Source of the DNA: a virus
IMG/VR virus record: IMGVR_UViG_3300044802_000026
Location: 1 to 27,336 of that record
Strand: one strand, 5' to 3'
Length of the DNA stretch: 27,336 nt
Positions 22,050-27,336 of the stretch are shown in pieces. The notes beneath the pieces were generated by a model. That model ran no database searches. It saw nothing but the letters and a program-made list of their open reading frames with translations, and had not been told where the DNA came from. The position numbers were made by a program, and so were the translations under genes. Numbering within the stretch: position 1 is the stretch's first letter; every line of letters begins with the position of its first letter.

Positions 22050-23608
22050 AGACCGTACCCGTACTTTCTTTGCTGGCGCAGCATGCGCGCGTCGCGAAGG
22101 TCGTCGCGGTCTTCCTCATCGACGTACTTGCGCGCGCTCTTCTCGGCGTCTGGCATTGCGTGCATAGCAATATACATCAAAGTCTCAAGCCAGTGACCAT
22201 TGTCATCCTTCTTGGGCTCCTCGGGGTTGTCTTTGTCCACCTCGATGAGCGGCATCGTCCGGATGAGATGCTTGCACCCCTCGAACACCATGAGGGCCGG
22301 ATGGGCACCTGGGCGAGAAGGCACGTCGGACATCCTGCGGATGATTTCCGCCGTCGCTGCGCCCCTGCCCTTGATGCTCGGGAGCCAGTAGACGCCCTCC
22401 TGGGCCATGGTCTGCTCGATGGTGGGGCCCGTGCCTCCGTCTCGCATGCGAATCTGGTAGTCGGCCGGGCCGGTGAGCATCGAGCACTTCCCGCGTACGT
22501 CCCACTCCCCGTGCTCAATCTCGATTTGCTTGATGGCGAGCGCGACCATCTGGGCATCCTTGCGCTGCCGGTCGGGAACGTCGTGGTTGAAGGTCACCTC
22601 GCGGTAGATGATGAGATCGCCGTCTTCGTTCTTCGCGAACCACATCACCGGGCAGGAAACCTTGTAGCCCCAGTCCATCGCGCGTCCGCGCGGCCAGTGG
22701 TCTGGAATGCCATCGGTCATCCGGCATTCTCGGCACGTTGAGCGTTTGTGCTGGCAGGTGAATGGCTTCACCACGTGGGCGGACGGAGTCCACAGGTTGG
22801 CGAAGAAGGCGCCCTCGACAGCATTCCAGTCTCCGAAGAGGCGGGCCTGGACGATGTGGCGCGGCTGAGTGCGCAGGTCGATTTCTGTCTGTCGCGCCAG
22901 CTCCTTGTTCGGATTGTCGGTCAGGAACGCGGGAATGAAAATGCGCGAGTATTGCTCAGTCGTCCCGTCGAACATGGTGACCGTATCGACCAGCATCTTG
23001 CGCCCCTCCGGTGCAGGATCCACGAAGCGCTCTTTCACCCACCGGCCCGAGGCCGGCGCATCCGGGTTCGACGCCAGCACACACCTGCGCTTGCCATTTA
23101 GGATGGAGTCTTCGGAGCGGAGACGGCGCCTGATGCCATCGAACTGTGACTTGGTGAACTGGATCACCTCGTCGAAGGCGATGTGGGAGTATTCCGACGT
23201 GTCGTAGGCTCTCCAGTCATCTTCCTTCTGGCAGTGGCCGAACTGCCACTTGTACCCACATGTGAACGTAATGAGGTAGAGCTTCGAGTTGTAGACCGCA
23301 CCGGGATCTACCTTGTAGACGAAATCTAGCACCTTCGAGATGGTCTGCATGAGCATCGGGAACGTGCGCCGCAGGTGCAGCGCCCACCCCTTCGACCGCC
23401 AATCAATCCCACGCGCACGCGCCGCAAGATACCGAGAATGCTCGCCTGGGCTCCCATTCCAGTCGTAGAGCTGGGTGATAATGCAATCCCACCGCAGAAA
23501 AAAGGTTTTCCCCGAGTTCTGCGTACCGCCATAGAGAATCTCGCGCGCCTCGCACGAGTGGGCCTCGTGCTGGACCTCCGAAGGCTTGTAGAGGACCGTC
23601 GGCTCCAT
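22046..23608 (-). CDS. terL: Terminase large subunit (ATPase and nuclease)
   Basis: A 520-aa DNA-packaging motor protein. N-terminal ATPase: Walker A GGTQNSGKT at residues 27-35, Walker B HIAFDE at 142-147 with the catalytic Glu, and a coupling-type segment (RCVLASNPD). C-terminal RNase-H-like nuclease: AMDWGY around D312, and TGPADYQI around D383, with a later acidic HWLETLMY region. Between the domains lies an unusual Cys/His knuckle (C285, H287, C292, C295) just before the nuclease. The protein pumps DNA through the portal and cuts it at headful or unit length. It starts directly after the stop of the preceding small gene (TAGATG) and overlaps the next by ATGA. No adjacent gene is a clear small terminase. 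Confidence 0.92.
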   Translation of the reverse strand: MEPTVLYKPSEVQHEAHSCEAREILYGGTQNSGKTFFLRWDCIITQLYDWNGSPGEHSRYLAARARGIDWRSKGWALHLRRTFPMLMQTISKVLDFVYKVDPGAVYNSKLYLITFTCGYKWQFGHCQKEDDWRAYDTSEYSHIAFDEVIQFTKSQFDGIRRRLRSEDSILNGKRRCVLASNPDAPASGRWVKERFVDPAPEGRKMLVDTVTMFDGTTEQYSRIFIPAFLTDNPNKELARQTEIDLRTQPRHIVQARLFGDWNAVEGAFFANLWTPSAHVVKPFTCQHKRSTCRECRMTDGIPDHWPRGRAMDWGYKVSCPVMWFAKNEDGDLIIYREVTFNHDVPDRQRKDAQMVALAIKQIEIEHGEWDVRGKCSMLTGPADYQIRMRDGGTGPTIEQTMAQEGVYWLPSIKGRGAATAEIIRRMSDVPSRPGAHPALMVFEGCKHLIRTMPLIEVDKDNPEEPKKDDNGHWLETLMYIAMHAMPDAEKSARKYVDEEDRDDLRDARMLRQQRKYGYGL

Positions 23609-23974
23609 CTACCCCATGTCCATGAGCCCGCACTCGGCGGCAATCTCCGGGTGCAGCAGCTTGAGTTTTGCCACCCTCTCGGCAATCACCTTCAGCTCCT
23701 CCAGGCGGTCAAGCGCCGCCGCTGCAAGGATTTCCTCCGGCCCGAGCGTGTGATCGTACCAGTGAGACTCAAGCAATCGCCCGAGCTCTCCACCTGCCTT
23801 CGCAGGAGAAGACTCAAATGACTGTAGCCTATCCTCAAGCTCGGCAATGCGACAGAAAAGCTTTTCCTGCTCCTCCGCCCTATCGGCTCTCAACCTGTGC
23901 CACCTCTCCTCATACCTCCTCGACGACGCCACGGCCGCGGCCAGCGAATTATGCAGAAATTCCTCGCATCCCAT
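23609..23974 (-). CDS. Small coiled-coil protein upstream of terL, unknown
   Basis: A 121-aa protein, mostly charged helix. RRYEERWHRLRADRAEEQEK and LFCRIAELEDRLQSFES form a likely coiled coil at about 18-57, and LDRLEELKVIAERVAKLKLL a second at about 88-107. The ATG at 23974 has AAGGAG five bases upstream, better than the GTG at 23980 that overlaps the SD. It sits directly before terL, where the small terminase subunit often lies, but no helix-turn-helix is seen, so a small-terminase role is only possible, not shown. The end overlaps the terL start region, implying coupled translation. Confidence 0.65.
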   Translation of the reverse strand: MGCEEFLHNSLAAAVASSRRYEERWHRLRADRAEEQEKLFCRIAELEDRLQSFESSPAKAGGELGRLLESHWYDHTLGPEEILAAAALDRLEELKVIAERVAKLKLLHPEIAAECGLMDMG

Positions 23975-23976
23975 GT

Positions 23977-24405
23977 TCACTCCTTCTCAGTCGGCTCCAC
24001 GTTCACCGTCTCGTACGCCTTCTTCTCCACCGTCATCACCACGTACCCCGCAATCGGCGGCAACTCATCCCGCCGCGCACCCGCCAGCTTCTGCGCCAGC
24101 TCCACCCGGTTGAAATGGCTCACGAGGTATCCCGGCATGTCCTTCATCGGCTTCATCGCGTCGTTGTGGATGTTCCAATCCGCATCGCTCATCCCCGCCG
24201 GCCTGACTAGCTCAACCCTCCTACTGACAATCTCACCAGTCTTTTCGTCAAAAACGTCAATCACCTCGCGCTTAACCTCATGCGTTCTATCTGCCACCTC
24301 GACGACCGCCATCGACTTCGCCACCCGACGCCCAAACTGCTTGGCCATCTGGTCGATGGGCGCCTTGTCGAGTGCCGTCTCTTCAGCCACGTTTGAGAAT
24401 CCCAT
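23977..24405 (-). CDS. Small unknown protein of the pre-terminase block
   Basis: A 142-aa protein with a helical N-terminus (DQMAKQFGRRVAKSMAV), a beta segment (VKREVIDVFDEKTGEIV), then SDADWNIHNDAMKPMKDMPG and a final strand (AGYVVMTVEKKAYETVNV). No family recognised. It overlaps its upstream neighbour by about 23 bases and its stop overlaps the next gene's SD, so it is part of a coupled unit. The start could instead be a GTG at 24390, five codons downstream, which has a GGGA element. Position suggests packaging or late-gene control, without direct evidence. Confidence 0.6.
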   Translation of the reverse strand: MGFSNVAEETALDKAPIDQMAKQFGRRVAKSMAVVEVADRTHEVKREVIDVFDEKTGEIVSRRVELVRPAGMSDADWNIHNDAMKPMKDMPGYLVSHFNRVELAQKLAGARRDELPPIAGYVVMTVEKKAYETVNVEPTEKE

Positions 24406-24565
24406 CCACGCGGTCAGCGACGACGGACGCTACCTCGCTCCAATACTTCTCGAATTTGCCAGCGTACTCGGAAACGTCGAAGATGAACTTCATTCTCTGG
24501 TCGACAATCTTCCGCACAGCCAAATTCATCTCGTCGCGCATCCTGTCGTCTGCAGTTTCAGCCAT
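24383..24565 (-). CDS. Very small helical protein, unknown
   Basis: A 60-aa, mostly helical, charged protein (MAETADDRMRDEMNL start; EKYWSEVASVVADRVDG near the end). Its ATG overlaps the stop of the zinc-ribbon gene upstream as TAATG, so it is probably translated by reinitiation; the SD is weak. No family recognised. Confidence 0.55.
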   Translation of the reverse strand: MAETADDRMRDEMNLAVRKIVDQRMKFIFDVSEYAGKFEKYWSEVASVVADRVDGILKRG

Positions 24566-24741
24566 TACAAGACGCCGCCTGCATCGCCATCAATCACGCA
24601 TTCAAGCTCGGGGGGAGCCGAACACCTAGGGCACACCTTCGACATATCCCCTTCGACCAACTTCTCCCCACAGCGCACGCACGCCTCCTGCGAATTCAAC
24701 GCCTCCACCTGAGCACGTCTCAATTCATCTCGGTCAAACAC
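24565..24741 (-). CDS. Tiny zinc-ribbon protein (GTG start)
   Basis: A 58-aa protein. The start is GTG at 24741, preceded by AAGGG and GAGGGG purine runs; the GTG overlaps the stop of the upstream 51-aa gene as GTGTTTGA. It has a polar helix (FDRDELRRAQVEALNSQ), then two knuckles, CVRC (21-24) and CPRC (37-40), 12 residues apart, the spacing of a small zinc ribbon, followed by an acidic tail. Such small zinc ribbons are common in phages and may bind DNA, RNA or partner proteins; no specific function is known. Overlaps on both sides support it as a real gene. Confidence 0.7.
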   Translation of the reverse strand: MFDRDELRRAQVEALNSQEACVRCGEKLVEGDMSKVCPRCSAPPELECVIDGDAGGVL

Positions 24742-24889
24742 GACCCTTCTTCCCCTCGTTCGCGTACAGCGCCTTGAGCTGCCGGTACGCCCGCGCCAGC
24801 GGTATCGGCTTCTTCGACATCGGCTGCCTCGTAGCAGACTTCACCACCTGCCCCTTGTCACCGTCGTGAGTCACAATGTGATATGGCAT
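24734..24889 (-). CDS. Very small basic protein, unknown
   Basis: A 51-aa basic protein (MPYHIVTHDGDKGQVV start, then a helix with RAYRQLKALYANEG). It has an AGGAG SD nine bases upstream and its stop overlaps the next gene's GTG. Proteins starting MPY and ending in a QL-ALY-N helix recur in phage small-gene clusters, but I know of no established function. Confidence 0.65.
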   Translation of the reverse strand: MPYHIVTHDGDKGQVVKSATRQPMSKKPIPLARAYRQLKALYANEGKKGRV

Positions 24890-24969
24890 TCGTCACACTC
24901 CTGTAGTTTAGCCGGCAGCCACCGGGCTGCGCGCTGCTCGCAGTACCGGCAGCCACCGTGGATTCGGAG
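24871..24969 (-). other. Open zinc-ribbon-like frame lacking a usual start
   Basis: This 32-codon open frame encodes GCRYC and ECDEC knuckles, an arrangement like a zinc ribbon, and ends with TGA overlapping the next gene. There is no ATG, GTG or TTG at a useful place; an in-frame TGA lies just upstream. It could be a decayed gene, a frameshifted one, or chance. A 13-bp direct repeat (CCGGCAGCCACCG at 24912-24924 and 24946-24958) lies within it. Confidence 0.3.
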
Positions 24970-25032
24970 TCACCTACTACCCAAATCCATGATGCCACAT
25001 CACAGTCCCGCCGTCTACTGCCTTGCCAGCTT

Positions 25033-25185
25033 TCAGGATGGCGCCTCCCCGAAGGCACGAGCAAGACTTCTGTCAGCCAGCGCAAGTCTCCTCCGCTGAG
25101 CCCGCGTCAGCTTTCCGCGAAACCTCACAGTAGTATCCCAGCCAAACACAAACTTATCCTTCCGAGTCAATTGCACGCTCTTCAT
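25033..25185 (-). CDS. Very small basic protein, tentative
   Basis: A 50-aa, strongly basic frame (MKSVQLTRKDKFVFGWD start, then KLTRAQRRRLALADRSLARAF). It lies on the minus strand in the small-gene block, 36 bases after the stop of the helix-turn-helix gene. No clear SD precedes the ATG. The regular amphipathic basic helix and lack of better alternatives favour a real gene, but chance cannot be excluded. Confidence 0.45.
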   Translation of the reverse strand: MKSVQLTRKDKFVFGWDTTVRFRGKLTRAQRRRLALADRSLARAFGEAPS

Positions 25186-25221
25186 GGTGAAAGTCAGAAT
25201 GCCTGAAAATCCGCTGAGTGG

Positions 25222-25611
25222 CTATAGCGGGGATTTGAGCCAGGGTGTCTCCGCCCCGGTACCCCCTACTGGTACGTGCTCTATCCTGCGCGTGCTGTCC
25301 TCCAGGCGCCGCGCCTGCTCCCTGAGCTGCTCACGCGCGCGCGCCCTTGCCTTTCGGTCGACCAGCCTAGGGAACAGGGCATCGGTCAAGGCGTAGGCGC
25401 CTTCCAGAGTCACGTAGGCAGGCGACGACCCTCGGGCCGAACGCCACGCGGTTGGCGCCCGGATGACCTCGTAGCCGATGCGGCCAAGCCACGCGCGTGC
25501 CGTCTTTCGGTCGCAGTGGAGAGCCCGAGCCACCGTTGTCACCCGAACCAATCCGACGAGCGCCATCAGGTCAAGGTACCACCGAGGGCTCGCGCGCGCA
25601 AGGCGTCGCAT
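25222..25611 (-). CDS. Helix-turn-helix DNA-binding protein, candidate regulator or small terminase
   Basis: A 129-aa basic protein. Residues about 24-50 (VTTVARALHCDRKTARAWLG then RIGYEVI) read as a helix-turn-helix with a winged strand; residues 66-85 (AYVTLEGAYALTDALFP) form another helical part, and 85-110 is a highly basic helix (DRKARARAREQLREQARRLED). It is the first gene of the leftward block, next to the control region, which fits either a late-gene regulator or the DNA-recognition (small) terminase subunit missing elsewhere. An alternative ATG at 25566 (MALVGLVRV) is possible; neither start has a strong SD. DNA binding is likely; the specific role is open. Confidence 0.65.
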   Translation of the reverse strand: MRRLARASPRWYLDLMALVGLVRVTTVARALHCDRKTARAWLGRIGYEVIRAPTAWRSARGSSPAYVTLEGAYALTDALFPRLVDRKARARAREQLREQARRLEDSTRRIEHVPVGGTGAETPWLKSPL

Positions 25612-25636
25612 CGCAAGTCCACGTAGTCACTCGCGT

Positions 25637-25666
25637 GATGTAGGTCGATGTAGTGCGTATTGTTAA
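25637..25666 (-). promoter_or_regulatory. Possible minus-strand promoter for the leftward block
   Basis: On the minus strand TTAACA (25661-25666) is followed after 18 bases by TACATC (25637-25642), a weak sigma-70-like pair upstream of the helix-turn-helix gene. The -35 matches five of six bases; the -10 is poor. Position supports it more than sequence. Confidence 0.25.
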
Positions 25667-25708
25667 CAGAAACCCGGGATTTCAGGGGTATTGTTTCCAA
25701 AGGGTCAC

Positions 25709-25918
25709 ATGTGCGTATCTGTGTGGATTGACCTTGGCGCACGTGACCGCGCCAGTGCGTGTCAAGTGAATGATTACATGGACTTGACGCGAAAGTTTGG
25801 TAACAAGTTGTTACTTTGTGGTCTGGCTTACATTACTGCACGCTGTTCCGCCGCAAAACGCCGAGACCGGCCGACCGGAAACTGTAGCCATTCCGGCCAA
25901 TTCGGCCTGAAAGCCTGA
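25709..25918 (+). CDS. Doubtful small ORF in the control region
   Basis: A 69-codon frame with ATG at 25709 preceded at short distance by AAAGGG. The product (MCVSVWIDLGARDRASACQ start, then KFGNKLLLCGLAYITARC) has no recognisable family and covers the 15-bp palindrome. It may be chance; listed because it has a plausible SD and lies in a region otherwise empty. Confidence 0.2.
   Translation: MCVSVWIDLGARDRASACQVNDYMDLTRKFGNKLLLCGLAYITARCSAAKRRDRPTGNCSHSGQFGLKA
25800..25814. promoter_or_regulatory. Perfect 15-bp palindrome, operator-like
   Basis: GTAACAAGTTGTTAC consists of 7-bp arms around one central base, perfectly symmetric. Size and symmetry are typical of a dimeric repressor site. It lies in the divergent control region, so it could serve both transcription directions; the helix-turn-helix protein next door is a possible ligand. 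Confidence 0.5.
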
Positions 25919-26326
25919 CACTAGCGTCGCGCCCAAGATGCCGGAGCGGTTAAGGATGGCGCCTGACGGCGCCCGGAACGGAGCGGATCGGAGCGGACAT
26001 CACGAGTCCTGTACCGAGTCCTCATGCTCACTCATGGGAGATGCGAGAGTGATGGGTTAGGTGTTGAGCTGCTGTGAAGCTCGGATGCGGCTTGGAGCTT
26101 GCGCTGGATTTGGGCTTGGTTCTGGGGTGACGTTTACGGGCCATCGGCTACGCAAATATTGCACACCAATGCTGAGTCATTACGGACACTTGCGTTGGTG
26201 ACAATTCTCGTCCATAGGACGGTGCCGTGTTTGGTCGCTTTGCGTGTGTCATTCTGGAAAAGCTGACGTGATTGCTTGGGCGAAACCCATGTCTGGATTG
26301 GCACGAGCCATGCTTTACTATTCAGC

Positions 26327-26551
26327 ATGGAAATCAAAGGCATCATCGGTAGACTCTCTCTCTGGTACCGCCGGGCGCGGGCATGGGATCGCTTGGTGGT
26401 AGCGTACCGATTCCGAGCTCACGCCCAGCGATTGCTTGCAGAAGCAAATGCCGAGCTTGCCGACGCGGCAGAGGAGTATTACGCGAGCAACGGCGACCTT
26501 TCCGCCTGTCAGGACGTGTGGTCTGACGATCCGTCGAAGGCGGGTGCGTGA
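26327..26551 (+). CDS. Small rightward protein, unknown
   Basis: A 74-aa helical protein (MEIKGIIGRLSLWYRRARAWD; AHAQRLLAEANAELADAAEEYY). An in-frame TTG at 26276 could extend it by 17 residues; the ATG is taken as more likely although its SD is weak. Its stop overlaps the next ATG as TGATG. First gene of the rightward block; role unknown. Confidence 0.55.
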   Translation: MEIKGIIGRLSLWYRRARAWDRLVVAYRFRAHAQRLLAEANAELADAAEEYYASNGDLSACQDVWSDDPSKAGA

Positions 26552-26844
26552 TGGCCAGCGAGACGGCTACGGTAGTCGAGAGTGAATCTCCTGCCTGCAA
26601 TGATTTCGACTCCGCAAAGACGACCGCCTACCAGGGCGACGTACGGCAGAGTAGGCACTTCATCGTCAACCTAATGCATTGCCAATCGCACAAGTTCATC
26701 CTGACAGCGCGGACTGAAGTAGGGCGTGCGTTCATGCAGCGTCATTTTGGTCACGTTGGATCGTCTGTCGAGCTGCCTAAGACATTCGCCGTCGCGTGTA
26801 TCAACACGATGTGCAAAGAGGGTTGTTTGGACGGGGTAGAGTAA
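26551..26844 (+). CDS. Small rightward protein, unknown
   Basis: A 97-aa protein, translated by TGATG coupling from the previous gene, with an AAGG element upstream. It has a basic middle (VRQSRHFIVNLMHCQSHKFI) and cysteines at about 16, 44, 83 and 88, which are too scattered for a clear zinc finger. Function not recognised. Stop overlaps the next tiny ORF as TAATG. Confidence 0.6.
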   Translation: MASETATVVESESPACNDFDSAKTTAYQGDVRQSRHFIVNLMHCQSHKFILTARTEVGRAFMQRHFGHVGSSVELPKTFAVACINTMCKEGCLDGVE

Positions 26845-26936
26845 TGAGCCCGAGGCCCTCGTGCGGCGACTACACACAGTGGACAGACTGCCACTGCTCT
26901 GAGGGTCATGAAATTGAGGTCTTGGTAGGAAGGTAG
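26844..26936 (+). CDS. Tiny Cys/His-containing ORF, tentative
   Basis: A 30-aa frame with ATG overlapping the previous stop (TAATG) and a GGGG run nine bases upstream. It contains C7, then CHC (16-18) and H22, so it could bind a metal, but the size makes chance a real option. It lies within the rightward gene run and is followed eight bases later by the next gene. Confidence 0.4.
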   Translation: MSPRPSCGDYTQWTDCHCSEGHEIEVLVGR

Positions 26937-26944
26937 GATACATC

Positions 26945-27304
26945 ATGAAAACGCTCACGTTTGGAACCATTCCACCGCTCGAAGAAATCGAATCCGCCCT
27001 GGCAGAGCGACCCTTCACCTGGTCGATCACAGGCTCACTAGAGATTGCCCTGGACTACGCTCTGGTTGCATGCAAACGCGCCATCTATCTCAACTTGTCA
27101 AAGCCAGAAGGTTTCGTCGATGTAGTGCAGGCACTACTAGATGCGCCTGACGTTGCCGCCATGGCGGACGAGCGAGACCGGGTTCGCGTGGGCATCATCG
27201 TCTCTCGCTGGATTCGCCGACACGGCAATGCCACGGGCATCGCCGACGCGGCGCAGTCCCTGGCATCCTCGATGATGCTCTGCCTAGGTTGGGAGTGGGT
27301 TTAG
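26945..27304 (+). CDS. Small rightward protein, unknown
   Basis: A 119-aa protein with a good purine-rich SD (AGGAAGG) before its ATG. The sequence alternates helix and short strand (LEIALDYALVACKRAIYLNL; PEGFVDVVQALLDAPDVAAM; VRVGIIVSRWIRRHG) and ends ASSMMLCLGWEWV. No family recognised. It is the best-supported gene of the rightward block; its end is followed directly by the next start. Confidence 0.7.
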   Translation: MKTLTFGTIPPLEEIESALAERPFTWSITGSLEIALDYALVACKRAIYLNLSKPEGFVDVVQALLDAPDVAAMADERDRVRVGIIVSRWIRRHGNATGIADAAQSLASSMMLCLGWEWV

Positions 27305-27306
27305 CC

Positions 27307-27336
27307 ATGGCAAACGAACCCAAGAAAGAGGACTTC
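27307..27336 (+). CDS. Start of a further rightward gene, cut by the window edge
   Basis: An ATG two bases after the previous stop, with GGGAGTGGG upstream, begins MANEPKKEDF and runs off the end. Only ten codons are visible, so nothing can be said about function. Confidence 0.5.
   Translation, partial: MANEPKKEDF

Larger units (their letters stand above)
25612..26326. other. Non-coding control region between divergent gene blocks
   Basis: About 715 bp without a convincing gene separate leftward structural genes from rightward small genes. It contains a perfect 15-bp palindrome (25800-25814), a possible minus-strand promoter (25637-25666), a 6-bp self-complementary hairpin (GGCGCC-TGAC-GGCGCC, 25958-25973), and locally repeated strings (GGAGCGGA twice around 25979-26000; GAGTCCT twice around 26004-26023). 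One weak plus-strand frame (25709-25918) is listed separately. The divergent position suggests operators and promoters, and possibly an origin, but no iteron array is clear. Confidence 0.55.

Noticed and set aside
23609-23974. Assigning the gene directly upstream of terL as the small terminase
   Set aside because: Only coiled-coil character is visible, with no DNA-binding motif; position alone was not considered enough.
25979-26023. Short repeated strings (GGAGCGGA, GAGTCCT) as iterons or a CRISPR-like array
   Set aside because: Only two copies of each, short and irregularly spaced; not enough for an origin or CRISPR call.
25931-26030. tRNA-like 5' portion (GCCGGAGCGGTTAAGG resembles a D-arm of a Ser/Leu tRNA)
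   Set aside because: No T-arm of the GGTTCGA type and no matching acceptor stem follow within a usable distance; likely chance or a decayed remnant.
26134-26346. 70-codon minus-strand frame in the control region
   Set aside because: No SD, no recognisable features, and it overlaps the start of the rightward block in antisense.

Overview
The window is a stretch of tailed-phage (or prophage) genome that carries the virion morphogenesis region. The DNA is fairly GC-rich. Genes are tightly packed, with frequent ATGA, GTGA and TAATG stop/start overlaps and good Shine-Dalgarno (SD) sites. No bacterial housekeeping gene, rRNA, tRNA, integrase or lysis gene was recognised. The gene order (terminase, portal, scaffold, coat, gp4-like head-completion factor, gp10-like tail hub, glycine-rich internal proteins, large ejection proteins, fibres) and the gp4-like and gp10-like sequences point to a short-tailed virus with P22-type virion organisation. 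The host cannot be read from the sequence; a GC-rich, probably Gram-negative, environmental bacterium is an inference.

Left and centre (1 to about 25.6 kb, minus strand, transcribed right to left). From the transcriptional start side: a helix-turn-helix protein (25222-25611), a run of very small genes including a zinc ribbon (24383-25185), two small unknown proteins, the large terminase subunit (22046-23608), an unknown disordered protein, the portal, an 85-aa protein, a GroES-like protein, an internally duplicated protein, the scaffold, two capsid-associated proteins, the major capsid protein and a beta-helix capsid-associated protein. After a probable terminator/attenuator come a zinc-ribbon protein, the gp4-like protein, a Cys-rich tailspike, the gp10-like hub, a glycine-zipper protein, three large candidate ejection proteins, a small beta protein, a seven-bladed Kelch-like propeller, and a fibre-like gene that runs off the left edge.

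Control region (25612-26326). About 715 bp lack a convincing gene and separate the leftward late genes from a rightward block. This region holds a perfect 15-bp palindrome, a possible minus-strand promoter and one weak small ORF.

Right end (26327-27336, plus strand). Small overlapping genes of unknown function follow, the last cut by the window edge. Their divergent orientation and small size suggest an early or accessory operon.

The features most worth following are the GroES-like protein between portal and scaffold; the tandem gene duplication that kept a second ribosome-binding site and start codon inside one frame; two DUF3006-like repeats inside an ejection protein; a Cys/His knuckle inside the terminase; and a 25-bp tandem repeat joined to a 12-bp perfect hairpin in the scaffold-capsid gap.
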